NCBI RefSeq assembly: GCF_001403615.1 | Contig: NZ_LN879456.1 | Coordinates: 1,178,001-1,242,000 of the forward strand | Length of the DNA stretch: 64,000 bases | Direction: 5' to 3' | Source: Desnuesiella massiliensis | GTDB lineage: Bacteria; Bacillota; Clostridia; Clostridiales; Clostridiaceae | Shown: piece after piece, positions 1-8,832 of the stretch | Layout: every line of letters starts with the position of its first letter | How positions within the stretch are numbered: position 1 is the first letter of the stretch | The notes under the pieces: model-generated | The model's database searches: none | The model's input: only the letters and a program-made list of their open reading frames with translations | Told to the model about the DNA's origin: nothing | Made by a program: the position numbers and the translations under genes

Positions 1-83
1 TTCATCCTTTATATTTTCTTTATTCAAAGTAATAAAATTCATGTTAACATCCCTTTCAACTCTAAAAATATATTAATAATCAC

Positions 84-704
84 TTATATCTTCTCAATAG
101 GCTGACGGATTATTGTTTTCATTTTTTCTGGAGCACATTTTCTTGGGTCATTTAAATATATCTCATGGTGCAGACCTTTAAGCTTATATCCCTTTCCATC
201 AATAAAACTGTGAAGTCTCTCTATAGTAGGTGCTTCATCAGCATAGGGACCAATATGCATAATTTGAGCAACAATACCTTCCTCATGTTCCTTGTACTCT
301 ATCTTAGAAAGTGAATTTAATTGTTTCTTTTTAGCTATCTCATCTAATGCTTTACTTACATAATTTTCTGTAACCACATCTGGCTGCATTATCATGGCAC
401 ACCACTTCCATATATCTTTATTATATATAGAAAAATCCTTCATATCTTCGGTCCACCATAAGCCCTCTAAAGGCATTACTCCATAATTAATTTTTAACTC
501 ACTTTTTTTAATCATAAATTTAATGCCATAAGAAACACTGAACAATGCTTGTACAGCGTCTTCGTATTCCTTTGAGGTATTTGGATTGCCATTACCCTTT
601 ATCATAAGGTAGTTAAATCTTGGTACCTCCAATATAGATATCTCCTTTTCAGACTGGCTATATAGTTCTTTGAATATCTTTTTATAATCCCTCTTATCTT
701 CCAT
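84..704 (-). CDS. GyrI-like small-molecule-binding domain protein
   Basis: The 206-aa protein has the layout of stand-alone GyrI-like (SOUL/AraC effector-binding fold) proteins: an N-terminal segment with LEVPRFNYLMIKGNGNP, a central GLWWTED block and a C-terminal KGLHHEIYLNDPRKCAPEK block. These cytosolic proteins bind small amphipathic molecules; some protect gyrase and some hydrolyse cyclopropanoid compounds. The substrate here is unknown. The start has an AGGAGG site 6-7 bases upstream. Its promoter region holds a perfect 11-bp inverted repeat that resembles one in front of the neighbouring WYL regulator, so it is probably controlled by that regulator. Family assignment is fairly secure; function is not. 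Confidence 0.8.
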   Translation of the reverse strand: MEDKRDYKKIFKELYSQSEKEISILEVPRFNYLMIKGNGNPNTSKEYEDAVQALFSVSYGIKFMIKKSELKINYGVMPLEGLWWTEDMKDFSIYNKDIWKWCAMIMQPDVVTENYVSKALDEIAKKKQLNSLSKIEYKEHEEGIVAQIMHIGPYADEAPTIERLHSFIDGKGYKLKGLHHEIYLNDPRKCAPEKMKTIIRQPIEKI

Positions 705-764
705 AAATTTTCCTCCTAGCTCATCCTCATTTAGTTTAAAACTATACTATAATTATAATTAAGC

Positions 765-790
765 TAATATGACAATAGTTTGTCATATTA
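765..790. promoter_or_regulatory. Inverted repeat, probable WYL-regulator operator
   Basis: Perfect 11-bp arms (TAATATGACAA at 765-775 and its complement at 780-790) around a 4-base centre, containing TGACA-N6-TGTCA. It lies between the WYL regulator stop and the GyrI-like start, where it would control the GyrI-like gene. The same core occurs at 1742-1757 and 3117-3132. Confidence 0.6.
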
Positions 791-794
791 AAAT

Positions 795-1706
795 TTACTT
801 ATGATAAATATTTATTGCTTCTTTCATTCTATTTACGATATTTTCCTTTATATGAGCTGGTTCTAACACTTCAACATATGCTCCAAAAGAAAGTATATAT
901 CCATATACCCACTCATCCTCTGGAAAACTAACTTCTACATCGTAGGTATTATCTTCATTCTTAACTATTAGTTTATTATCAAAATCATCAAACGCCCTAT
1001 ATAGAGCTTTAGCCTTAAACCTAAGCCTTAAAGTAACCATGTTTTTAGGTAGTTCATTATACTCTAAGATATGCGTAGTTTGGGTCTCTCTTCTCTCATA
1101 GGATTCACCTGTAAAAGTAAGCTTTTTAATTCTTGAAATTCTAAAAACTCGAAAATCCTTTTTTCCTCTGCAATAACCATATAGATACCATGCCTGTGCC
1201 TTATACATAAGCTTCATGGGTTCAATACTCCTATTGCTCGTATCACCAAGGCTATTTATATAATCAAAATTAATAACTAATCTTTTAAGTATAGCCTCCC
1301 TTATATTTATAAACTTATCATTGTCGTTTGGATTGCTGCCCCATTGTGAAAAGTCTACTTGCACCCAATCTTCTATTTTGTCATCATTAAAGATGCTGCT
1401 AAATCTTTCAATAGCTGACTTAATTTTAGGATATCTTGTTGCCTCTAAAGTCTTTAGGGCCAAAATTAAACTTTCCTTATCTTCCTTAGATAAAATAGCA
1501 CTACTTACAGAGTAATTCTCAAGAAGAGATATGCCTCCCCCATTTCCTTTACTCATATAAACCGGAACTCCAGCTGCGGATAATTCTTCAATGTCTCTAT
1601 AAATAGTCCTTGTGGAAACTCCAAATCTTTCAGCCAGTTCTTTTGAAGTTATAATTTTTCTGTTAAGAAGTAATACCGTTATCTCAATGAGCCTATTTAT
1701 TTTCAT
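795..1706 (-). CDS. YafY-type HTH/WYL-domain transcriptional regulator
   Basis: Starts with a winged HTH of the HTH_11 type (about residues 4-60, TSKELAERFGVSTRTIYRDI). The middle domain contains the literal WYL triad in QAWYLYGYCR near residue 180, followed by a C-terminal WCX-like segment ending SFGAYVEVLEP. WYL domains sense ligands, often nucleotides. The length of about 303 aa is normal for the family. The ATG at 1706 is preferred because AAGGTG lies 6 bases upstream; an in-frame GTG begins at 1715. A long inverted repeat lies directly upstream, implying autoregulation, and the GyrI-like gene follows on the same strand. Confidence 0.9.
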   Translation of the reverse strand: MKINRLIEITVLLLNRKIITSKELAERFGVSTRTIYRDIEELSAAGVPVYMSKGNGGGISLLENYSVSSAILSKEDKESLILALKTLEATRYPKIKSAIERFSSIFNDDKIEDWVQVDFSQWGSNPNDNDKFINIREAILKRLVINFDYINSLGDTSNRSIEPMKLMYKAQAWYLYGYCRGKKDFRVFRISRIKKLTFTGESYERRETQTTHILEYNELPKNMVTLRLRFKAKALYRAFDDFDNKLIVKNEDNTYDVEVSFPEDEWVYGYILSFGAYVEVLEPAHIKENIVNRMKEAINIYHK

Positions 1707-1728
1707 ATTCATCACCTTAGAATAATTA

Positions 1729-1770
1729 TAGCACTTATATATGACATAAGTTTGTCATATATAAGTGCTA
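1729..1770. promoter_or_regulatory. 18-bp inverted repeat upstream of the WYL regulator
   Basis: Arms 1729-1746 and 1753-1770 are perfectly complementary over 18 bp with a 6-base spacer. The inner core is TGACA-TAAGTT-TGTCA. The position just upstream of the regulator start fits an autoregulatory operator. The outer arms could also form an RNA hairpin. Confidence 0.6.
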
Positions 1771-1812
1771 CTAAAAATTATTTTATAGTACAAATCTTTC
1801 TTGATAGTAAAA

Positions 1813-2850
1813 TTATATCACACCTGATTCTATAATACTAAAGCTCTGTGTTGAACAATTAATTTCCGCCATAGCTCCATAGGGTAATACATTCATAGGC
1901 GCAGTGTGACCAAAATTCATATTATACAAAATGGGCAAATCATAGAGTTTTAATTCTTCTCTTATAACCTTTATGATTACTTTTTTATATTCTTCATAAT
2001 AAAGATTATCATAAGGTTTACCAAAAATTATACCCTTAGCCTTCTGCAAAATTTCCATAGAACCATAACTACGTAACCAATACTCAACGTAGGTTGGACT
2101 AGGTTTATCTTCCGAGGTTTCAAAGAATAATATGCTGTTTTCCCAAGTTTTTAGCTCAGGCCACACCTCAGTTCCTTTTAACATTTCTAGTACTTCCATG
2201 CAGCCTCCAATTAAATGTCCTTGTACCTTACCTTTGCCTTGTAATAATTCATATCCTGCATTTTTATGTGTTTCTCTCTGTATAAATTTATTCTTTTCTT
2301 CCCAAGGTAAATACTCACTTGTCCATATAGGAGAGGATTCTATGCCACCTATAGCAGTATTATCAAAGAGACTCTTTTCTATCCAGTGCTTAGTATAATC
2401 AAACATTTTAACATTCTCTGCAAATTCAGATAAAATAGCTGGTCCATAAAAACTTGATAGTCCCGCTTTAAGGCAAATAAAATGTGTAACTGTAGTATCA
2501 GAATATCCTATAAAAATCTTTGGATTATTTCTTATCACATTATAGTCAATATAAGGCAGCATCCTCACGCTTTCATAACCACCAATGCAAGAAAAAATAG
2601 CTTTAATTGTAGGATCCGAAAATGCTGCCATGAGATCTTCTGCTCTTTTTTCAGGATTATTATATAAATAATCTGAACCTTTAAGTGTATTAGGCATCTC
2701 TACTACATTTAGTCCAAACTCTTCTTCTAGCCTTTTCTTTCCAACCACATATCTCCATAATACATCAGCATCACCTGCACCTCCCCAAGATAAACTGATG
2801 GCAGCTACTTTATCTCCTGGTTTTAATGCTGTAGGCTTAGTTAAAAACAT
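1813..2850 (-). CDS. S66-family LD-carboxypeptidase / MccF-like serine peptidase
   Basis: The protein starts LTKPTALKPGDKVAAISLS and has the S66 nucleophile motif FIGYSDTT (Ser near residue 117-120), a FETSED block for the catalytic Glu and a C-terminal NFGHTAP block for the catalytic His. The full length of about 345 aa is typical. S66 enzymes trim murein tetrapeptides (LdcA) or inactivate peptidyl-nucleotide antibiotics such as microcin C (MccF). The divergent N-terminus and the absence of murein genes nearby slightly favour a MccF-like resistance role. Start 2850 is chosen for its GGAAGG/GGTGG site; an upstream GTG (2859) is possible. It is cytosolic, with no signal peptide. Confidence 0.85.
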   Translation of the reverse strand: MFLTKPTALKPGDKVAAISLSWGGAGDADVLWRYVVGKKRLEEEFGLNVVEMPNTLKGSDYLYNNPEKRAEDLMAAFSDPTIKAIFSCIGGYESVRMLPYIDYNVIRNNPKIFIGYSDTTVTHFICLKAGLSSFYGPAILSEFAENVKMFDYTKHWIEKSLFDNTAIGGIESSPIWTSEYLPWEEKNKFIQRETHKNAGYELLQGKGKVQGHLIGGCMEVLEMLKGTEVWPELKTWENSILFFETSEDKPSPTYVEYWLRSYGSMEILQKAKGIIFGKPYDNLYYEEYKKVIIKVIREELKLYDLPILYNMNFGHTAPMNVLPYGAMAEINCSTQSFSIIESGVI

Positions 2851-3017
2851 ATACTCCACCTTCCTTTAACAGTTCTCTTTATTTAACCTCATACCATGTT
2901 ATTGACTCATTATAACTTATAAGCATAGACTAACGCAAAATAGTTTATATGCTATAAATTTTTTAATGCTCTTAAAATTTTTATAATCTATCAATAAATA
3001 TTATAATTTAGGCATCA

Positions 3018-3095
3018 CAAAAAAATAAAAAAGCAGCTGGAAAGGGGGACTAACCAGCTGCTTTGTAAAGGGGGTTACTTGTTTATTAACTATGG
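3018..3095 (-). ncRNA. Candidate small RNA with C-rich loops and intrinsic terminator
   Basis: On the minus strand a TATAAT box (plus positions 3100-3105) is followed by a ~75-nt ORF-free stretch. It ends in a strong hairpin (AGCAGCTGG/CCAGCTGCT, plus 3031-3063) and a T-rich tail, as in a Rho-independent terminator. The RNA would contain two CCCCCTTT motifs, one unpaired near its 5' end and one in the terminator loop, both complementary to GGGGG-type Shine-Dalgarno sites. No minus-strand gene lies upstream that needs this terminator: the next one at 3607 has its own. An orphan terminator plus C-rich loop suggests a regulatory RNA. Confidence 0.45.
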
Positions 3096-3116
3096 TTTTA
3101 TTATATACATTATTTA

Positions 3117-3132
3117 TGACATTTGTATGTCA
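3117..3132. promoter_or_regulatory. Third TGACA-N6-TGTCA site
   Basis: TGACA (3117-3121), six bases, TGTCA (3128-3132). It has the same core and spacing as the two repeats flanking the WYL gene. It lies just upstream of the TATAAT of the sRNA candidate and about 150 bp upstream of the gene at 3284. Confidence 0.4.
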
Positions 3133-3283
3133 ATATTAAATATTATTTGTTAATAAAAATTTCCTCAATATCCATGGCTAATATTCAACAATATACCACG
3201 GACTTTTATTATTCTAATTACTTTATTAATCCTAATAATAATGATATATTTAAAATAAAGGGCAATGCAAAAGGAGGCTATAT

Positions 3284-3562
3284 ATGAAAAAATTTATATT
3301 TATTCTGATTTTAATCCTTGTTATTTTTTCATTACTAACCTTATTGCTTAATCATTATTTCAAGAAAAGAAAATTTATTAAATATATACCTTCTATAATA
3401 ATGTTTCTACTTGCTGTATATACCTTCTATGTTGCAAAAACCTCTACAGAAGGATTTTTAGACATAGCTTATATTTTATTAACCATCATGAGTATAGTAG
3501 GACTTGCATCCTCACTAGTTACAGCTTTTGTACTAGATTTTATACAAAGAAGAAAGCATTAA
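3284..3562 (+). CDS. Small membrane protein, unknown function
   Basis: A 92-aa hydrophobic protein with about three predicted transmembrane segments (residues ~4-24, ~34-50 and ~60-84), a basic loop KKRKFIK between the first two and a basic C-terminus QRRKH. An excellent AAAGGAGG site sits upstream and a strong terminator follows the stop, so it is a genuine monocistronic gene. No family is recognised. Confidence 0.7.
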   Translation: MKKFIFILILILVIFSLLTLLLNHYFKKRKFIKYIPSIIMFLLAVYTFYVAKTSTEGFLDIAYILLTIMSIVGLASSLVTAFVLDFIQRRKH

Positions 3563-3563
3563 C

Positions 3564-3604
3564 GCAAAAGGGTGTCCCTTTATTTTAAGGAACACCCCTT
3601 TTGC
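3564..3604. terminator. Bidirectional intrinsic terminator
   Basis: GCAAAAGGGTGTCC pairs imperfectly with GGAACACCCCTTTTGC between two convergent genes, with A/T runs on both sides. It serves the small membrane protein (plus) and the GH1 gene (minus). Confidence 0.8.
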
Positions 3605-3606
3605 AT

Positions 3607-5073
3607 TTATTCTAAGTCTTCTCCATTTGAAGCTATTACTTTCTTATACCAATAGAATGAATCTTTCCTTATTCTGTTTAATGTTCCATTCCCATGGTCA
3701 TCTTGATCCACATATATGAATCCATACCTTTTAGACATTTCCGATGTACCGCAGCTAATGAGATCAATGCATCCCCAAGTGGTATATCCTATTAGGTCAA
3801 CACCATCGGTAATGGCTTCTTTCATCTGCTCTATGTGCTCACGTAAATAGTCAATGCGATAAGGATCATGTACCGAGCCGTCTTCCTCCACTTTATCAAT
3901 GGCTCCAAGACCATTTTCAACTACAAATAGAGGTACTCTAAATCTATCATATAATCTATTCAGTGTAATTCTCAAACCTATGGCATCAATAGGCCAATCC
4001 CATTCTGTCATCTTAAGATGAGGATTCTTTTGAGTTCCTACAAGATTTCCTGAAGCCAATTCCCCGTCTCCGCCTTCTGAGGCTATATAGGTCATATAAT
4101 AACTTATAGCTACAAAATCTGCAGTATTTTCTTTTAGAATTTTTTCATCTTCTGGCTCCATTTTTATGCTTACACCATTTTCTTCAAAGTATCTATACAT
4201 ATACTTTGGATATTCTCCCCTTACTAGCACTTCAGGGTAGAATACATTGAGCTGATCATCATGCAGAGCCTGCAATTGATCTTCTGGCTTTGAAGTAGCG
4301 GCATAGGTTTCTAACCTTGCAATCATGCAACCAATTTTTGCATCCGGTATTATTTTTCTGCAAAGCTTGGTAGCTAAAGCACTGGCTAAGAGCTGATGAT
4401 GGCTAGCTTGATACTTTATTTGCATAGGATTTTTCTCTAGAGATCTATCTGAGATTACTCCTGCGCAAGTGAATGGGCTAACAAGCATCATATTTAGCTC
4501 GTTAAAAGGTACCCAATATTTCACTCTACCCTTATATCTTTCAAGTATTACCTCTGCAAACCTTAGATAGTCATCAATAGCCTTTCTGCTTTCAAAACCA
4601 TTATATTTTTGAACTAAATTTATAGGCATTTCGTAATGAGTTATTGTTACCAGAGGTTCAATGCCATATTTCTCTAATTCATCAAATATCTTATCATAAA
4701 ACATTAAGCCAGCTTCATTTGGACTTTCATCATCCCCATTTGGAAATATACGCGGCCAAGCAATAGAAAGCCTGTACACTTTAAAGCCCATTTCTGCAAA
4801 TAATGCGATATCCTCTTTATATCTATGATAAAAGTCAACTCCACTTCTCTTTGGAAAGTATTCAGTAGAATCATCTTTAAGATATTCCTCTAGCTGCTTT
4901 GATGTAACTTCAATCTTCATGTTATCATTGCTATGGGTTCTAGATTTAAGTGGTACCATATCAGATGTAGATAAACCTTTTCCATCCACATTATATGCAC
5001 CTTCTACCTGACTAGCAGCAGTGGCACCTCCCCATAAAAAGTCCTTGGGAAAATTTTTTCTTACTTTTGTCAT
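3607..5073 (-). CDS. GH1 6-phospho-beta-glucosidase
   Basis: A 488-aa glycoside hydrolase family 1 enzyme beginning FPKDFLWGGATAASQVEGAY. The acid/base Glu is in VPFNELN (E192) and the nucleophile Glu in FVVENGLG (E386). The C-terminal SKRYGFIYVDQD block matches the phosphate-binding region of 6-phospho-beta-glycosidases. It would split intracellular phosphorylated beta-glucosides such as cellobiose-6-P or salicin-6-P. The gene lies 24 bases downstream of the PTS transporter in the same operon, which supports a phosphorylated substrate. Full length. Confidence 0.93.
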   Translation of the reverse strand: MTKVRKNFPKDFLWGGATAASQVEGAYNVDGKGLSTSDMVPLKSRTHSNDNMKIEVTSKQLEEYLKDDSTEYFPKRSGVDFYHRYKEDIALFAEMGFKVYRLSIAWPRIFPNGDDESPNEAGLMFYDKIFDELEKYGIEPLVTITHYEMPINLVQKYNGFESRKAIDDYLRFAEVILERYKGRVKYWVPFNELNMMLVSPFTCAGVISDRSLEKNPMQIKYQASHHQLLASALATKLCRKIIPDAKIGCMIARLETYAATSKPEDQLQALHDDQLNVFYPEVLVRGEYPKYMYRYFEENGVSIKMEPEDEKILKENTADFVAISYYMTYIASEGGDGELASGNLVGTQKNPHLKMTEWDWPIDAIGLRITLNRLYDRFRVPLFVVENGLGAIDKVEEDGSVHDPYRIDYLREHIEQMKEAITDGVDLIGYTTWGCIDLISCGTSEMSKRYGFIYVDQDDHGNGTLNRIRKDSFYWYKKVIASNGEDLE

Positions 5074-5097
5074 GAGAAAACCTCCTAATAATCTATG

Positions 5098-6525
5098 TTA
5101 TATTTCTTTTTTAGCTATATCTATATCTTCAAATCCAAGTACTAAAGTTAGTATAAAGGATACTATGAAACTTAGTATTATACCCAATAGGGCCAGTAAA
5201 AAATTCTTAAGAGCACCATCCGGTGATATATAAGTTGGAAGAGCTATAAGACCAGGTATAACAAATCCAAAGGTCTTTAACCCAAAGGCTATTACTATGG
5301 AAGCAGAAATTCCTCCAGCAATCATAGCCGCATAAAAAGGTTTCTTTAGCTTTAAATTAACACCAAACATCGCCGGCTCCGTGGTTCCTAACAGTGCAGA
5401 TATACCACTTGATACAGCCACAGATTTTAAAGTTTTATTCTTAGTTCTAAGTGCAACGGCGAAAACTGAACCAGCCTGAGCTAGATTTGTAACCAAGTTC
5501 ACTGGTAAATAACCAGCATCAAAACCAAAGGTTCCAAGGTTTTGAATCATTATAGGGAACATTCCATAGTGCATTCCAGTCATTACAATAATAGGATTAA
5601 AAAAGCCTATTAATAGCCCAGCAAGGAATCCTGCGTTTTCAAAGAGCCAATTCATCCCTATTGCTAAGTAATTTCCTAAGTAATTACCAAGAGGCGCTAT
5701 AAGGATTAAAACTATGGGCACAGTTATAAGCAGCGTTATTGTTGGTGTAAGTACTAATTTCAAGGATTTTGGAATAAATCTATCTATGGCTTTATATATA
5801 TAGCTCATTAATATAATACTGAGTATAATTGGAAAAACAGTAGAGCTATAGTTTACTATTGGTACCGGAATAGATAAAAATTTAATAGGATCTAATTGCC
5901 CTGCCTTTGCTGCGTCTATTATAGTTGGATACATCAATGAACCTGCCACCACAATACCTAGAAATTCGTTTACATTAAACTTTCTAGACACGGATACAGC
6001 CAATAAGAATGGTAAAAAGTAAAAGGCAGAATCTGCTATAATGCTTAATATCTTATAAGTGCCGCTGGTATCAGCTACCCATCCAGCTACTACAAACAAA
6101 GCTAATATACCTTTCATCATACCTGCACCTATTATGGCGGGTAGGATTGGCTGGAAGGAACTTGATATAGTATCTAAAATAAGACCTCCTATATTCTTTA
6201 TACCTTTTTCTTTTTTAGCTTCTTTGAATCCACTAGACTTTTCATTATCCTTAATTTCAATGCCATTAGGTTCTAAGTTTAAAATTTTTTCTACTTCTGA
6301 AAATACATTATTTACGTTATTTCCAATAATTATTTGAAATTGGCCACTTTTAAAGGTAGTTCCTATAACGCCTTCTAAATTCTCAATAGCTTTACTATTG
6401 GCCTTACTATCATCCTTTAAATTAAAACGTATACGGGTTATACAGTGAATTGCTTTAACAATATTCTCTTCTCCACCAGATAATTCAATTATACTTTTTG
6501 CTAAATCATTATTATTCATATTCAT
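5098..6525 (-). CDS. Beta-glucoside-type PTS transporter, EIIBC
   Basis: The N-terminal IIB domain carries the phosphorylated Cys in IHCITRIRF (C28). The IIC membrane domain (about residues 105-465) has many hydrophobic helices and the conserved GTTEPAMFGVNLK segment. No IIA domain follows, so a separate IIA must be supplied from elsewhere. It imports and phosphorylates a beta-glucoside at the membrane, feeding the downstream GH1 enzyme. The divergent AraC-family gene at 6742 is the likely regulator; no LicT/BglG antiterminator gene or clear antiterminator hairpin was found. Confidence 0.92.
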   Translation of the reverse strand: MNMNNNDLAKSIIELSGGEENIVKAIHCITRIRFNLKDDSKANSKAIENLEGVIGTTFKSGQFQIIIGNNVNNVFSEVEKILNLEPNGIEIKDNEKSSGFKEAKKEKGIKNIGGLILDTISSSFQPILPAIIGAGMMKGILALFVVAGWVADTSGTYKILSIIADSAFYFLPFLLAVSVSRKFNVNEFLGIVVAGSLMYPTIIDAAKAGQLDPIKFLSIPVPIVNYSSTVFPIILSIILMSYIYKAIDRFIPKSLKLVLTPTITLLITVPIVLILIAPLGNYLGNYLAIGMNWLFENAGFLAGLLIGFFNPIIVMTGMHYGMFPIMIQNLGTFGFDAGYLPVNLVTNLAQAGSVFAVALRTKNKTLKSVAVSSGISALLGTTEPAMFGVNLKLKKPFYAAMIAGGISASIVIAFGLKTFGFVIPGLIALPTYISPDGALKNFLLALLGIILSFIVSFILTLVLGFEDIDIAKKEI

Positions 6526-6741
6526 CTACCTTTCTTAATAATAAAATAATACTCCCTAGGCGCCTTAAAGTATTCTTTGAAAGCATATATTTACAAATTG
6601 ATTTAAATATAAGTTATAATACTGAATATAAAATGATTTATAAATTCTTCTTTAACTATAATTATAAATATTAAAAGAAATCAAACAATTACATATAAAC
6701 ATAGATTTACTTACAAAATTACAGATTACATGGAGGTAAAA

Positions 6742-7749
6742 ATGAACTATCAAGAGTTAGATGTTTATTTAAGAAGATTGACCAACAGTGAAAAATGGCA
6801 CCTAGGGAACCCAGATAAAATAAGCGAATTTTATAAAAAAGTAGATAAAGTTAAGGTAAACAATTCTCAAGTATACTTATTTGACTTTGGAATTAGACTA
6901 AAAAAAGAAAATATAACAGTAAATAAAGATACTAGATTCACCTATATTCCAGAACACATCAATGCAGATATTATGATGAGTTACATATACTCAGGTAGCT
7001 GCAGTTATAAAATTGATAAAAAAACTATAGTACTAAACGAAGGGGATTTTTGCCTGTTCGATACAAATGTGATTCACAGCACCTTACCTATAGGCGAGAA
7101 CGATATAGTTATAAGTATTGCAATGACCAAAGCCTTTTTTAATACCAGCTTTCTCAGCAGGCTTTCTAATGAAGGAATCATAACTAGTTTTTTAATAAAC
7201 TCCATATTAGAGGATCAAAATCATAATAAGTATATAGTATTTAATTCAAATAAAGATTCTAAAATAAACTACTTAATGAAAAATTTACTCTGTGAGTACC
7301 TTGATAGGGATATTTGCTACAATGAAGTTATAGACTCCTATATAATAATTATATTTTCAGAGCTTGTTAGAATATTTAATATAAATAATACAAACGAAAA
7401 GTACTTAGACTTAAAAAAATCTGCAACCATAATTGATATGCTGCAGTACATAGAAAATAATTATATAGATTGTACATTAAGTTCCATGGCCGCTCACTTT
7501 GGGTATAATTCCAATTATCTGAGTAATTTATTAAAAAATAAAACCGGAAAAACCTTTGGCGAGTTGAAGTTAGAGCACCAGATGAAGGAAGCAAGTATGC
7601 TCATAACTAATTCTGAAAAGCCTATATACGAAATAGCTTTAGACGTGGGATTTTCTAATCTAGGATTTTTTTATAAGAGATTTAGAAAAATGTTTAATGA
7701 GAGCCCTCAAGAACATAGAGATAATTATTTTATGAAAAATAAATATTAA
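6742..7749 (+). CDS. AraC-family transcriptional regulator (sugar operon)
   Basis: About 335 aa. The N-terminal half is cupin-like (YSGSCSYKIDKKTIVLNEGDFCLFD) and probably binds the sugar signal. The C-terminal ~100 residues are the double HTH of AraC proteins (SNYLSNLLKNKTGKTFGELK and IYEIALDVGFSNLGFFYKRF). Start 6742 is chosen for GGAGG five bases upstream; an in-frame ATG at 6730 overlaps the Shine-Dalgarno. It is divergent from the PTS-GH1 operon across a 216-bp AT-rich region and is likely its activator. Confidence 0.9.
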   Translation: MNYQELDVYLRRLTNSEKWHLGNPDKISEFYKKVDKVKVNNSQVYLFDFGIRLKKENITVNKDTRFTYIPEHINADIMMSYIYSGSCSYKIDKKTIVLNEGDFCLFDTNVIHSTLPIGENDIVISIAMTKAFFNTSFLSRLSNEGIITSFLINSILEDQNHNKYIVFNSNKDSKINYLMKNLLCEYLDRDICYNEVIDSYIIIIFSELVRIFNINNTNEKYLDLKKSATIIDMLQYIENNYIDCTLSSMAAHFGYNSNYLSNLLKNKTGKTFGELKLEHQMKEASMLITNSEKPIYEIALDVGFSNLGFFYKRFRKMFNESPQEHRDNYFMKNKY

Positions 7750-7825
7750 ATTTCAGTGTGTAAGCAATCAGTTAGCTGTAGGGAAAGAAAAAAAGCTTAA
7801 CACAGTAATTTTTACATAATCTTTG

Positions 7826-7854
7826 TTTACATACCATTATTTTACTTGTATAAT
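7826..7854 (+). promoter_or_regulatory. Sigma-A-type promoter of the lipoprotein gene
   Basis: TTTACA (7826-7831), 17-bp spacer, TATAAT (7849-7854), about 35 bases before the lipoprotein ATG. Confidence 0.65.
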
Positions 7855-7888
7855 GGTTATTGGACAAAATTTGAGGGGGAAATATAAT

Positions 7889-8467
7889 ATGAAAAAGTTA
7901 TTTAAAAAATTATTAGCTTTATCTTTACTTTCAATGGTAATCTTATCCTTTACAGGTTGTGGAGCAAAACCTGATGCAGCTGTTAAAGGCTTTCTTGACA
8001 CAGTAAAAAAACAAGATTTTAGTGCTGCGGCTAAATATATGAGCAACGAAAATGATAAAAGTGAGTTTGAATATGATAGTAAGGAACAAGAGCAGATGAT
8101 TAAAGCTGTATTCTCTAAGCTCGATTATGAGATTATATCAACAAGCAAAAATGGTAATACAGCTACTGTTAAGGCTAAAATAACTTCCTGTGACTTACCA
8201 AAAATATCTGCAAAAACCATAGCTGACTTGCTTCCAACTATGTTAGCTTCTGCATTCGATGAAAAGAAGGATGAAAAGAAACAAGAAGAGATGATTCTAC
8301 AGTCTTTTCTAAATTCTATTAATGCTCCAGATGCTCCAAAAACAGTTACAGAAGTTGATATTAAACTGGTTAAAGATAAAAATAGTTGGTTAATTGAGGG
8401 TAATGATGACTTATTAAATGCTATGACTGGCAACTTTGCTAAAATAACTGATACTTTAAATAAATAA
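7889..8467 (+). CDS. Lipoprotein, DUF4878-like
   Basis: A 192-aa secreted lipoprotein. The signal peptide (MKKLFKKLLALSLLSMVILS) ends in the lipobox FTGC, so the mature protein is lipid-anchored at the outer face of the membrane. The body (PDAAVKGFLDTVKKQDFSAA...) resembles the NTF2-like DUF4878 fold of small stress lipoproteins. Start 7889 follows GAGGGGGA; an ORF extension upstream to 7823 lacks a ribosome site. It has its own promoter and terminator. Function unknown. Confidence 0.8.
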   Translation: MKKLFKKLLALSLLSMVILSFTGCGAKPDAAVKGFLDTVKKQDFSAAAKYMSNENDKSEFEYDSKEQEQMIKAVFSKLDYEIISTSKNGNTATVKAKITSCDLPKISAKTIADLLPTMLASAFDEKKDEKKQEEMILQSFLNSINAPDAPKTVTEVDIKLVKDKNSWLIEGNDDLLNAMTGNFAKITDTLNK

Positions 8468-8516
8468 CAAAAGGATTATTATTTTTAAAAATTAGCTTCT
8501 CTTTAGAGATAATATA

Positions 8517-8546
8517 GTTAAACCCTTGAAAATTCAAGGGTTTAAC
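8517..8546 (+). terminator. Intrinsic terminator after the lipoprotein gene
   Basis: Perfect 14-bp stem GTTAAACCCTTGAA/TTCAAGGGTTTAAC with a two-base centre, followed by TTATTT. Confidence 0.8.
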
Positions 8547-8556
8547 TTATTTCTAT

Positions 8557-8700
8557 GATCTCTTCCTTTTAAGTATGAGTACAAAGCATGCAAGTATTGC
8601 TAAGATTCCTAACTTTATCAAATTGTAATATGACCGTTAATTCTTGTATAAGCATCCCAAGGGCTAATATCATGTGTGCATACGCCATATATATGGACAG
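8557..8700 (-). pseudogene. Possible decayed 3' end of a surface-protein gene
   Basis: One minus-strand frame ends in LGILAILACFVLILKRKRS followed by a stop: a hydrophobic stretch plus basic tail, like the C-terminus of an anchored surface protein. A second frame just upstream encodes DISPWDAYTRINGHITI. The two frames are not joined, so at best this is a frameshifted remnant. No LPXTG box is visible. The hairpin at 8703-8743 lies upstream of it on this strand. Confidence 0.3.
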
Positions 8701-8702
8701 CA

Positions 8703-8743
8703 AAACACCGCTAATACCCATACCTTAGGTATTAGCGGTGTTT
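8703..8743. repeat. Terminator-like hairpin, copy 1 of a duplicated segment
   Basis: Perfect 16-bp stem AAACACCGCTAATACC/GGTATTAGCGGTGTTT just downstream of the minus-strand nucleotidyltransferase-like gene, where it would act as terminator. A diverged copy with similar flanking sequence lies at 11043-11084. Confidence 0.7.
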
Positions 8744-8832
8744 CTCACTAAATCTTAAATTTTCTAGATGCATAGGAAGTAATTTAATTATATTTAGAAA
8801 ATTATTAATAACAAGCATCAAATTTATTCCTC

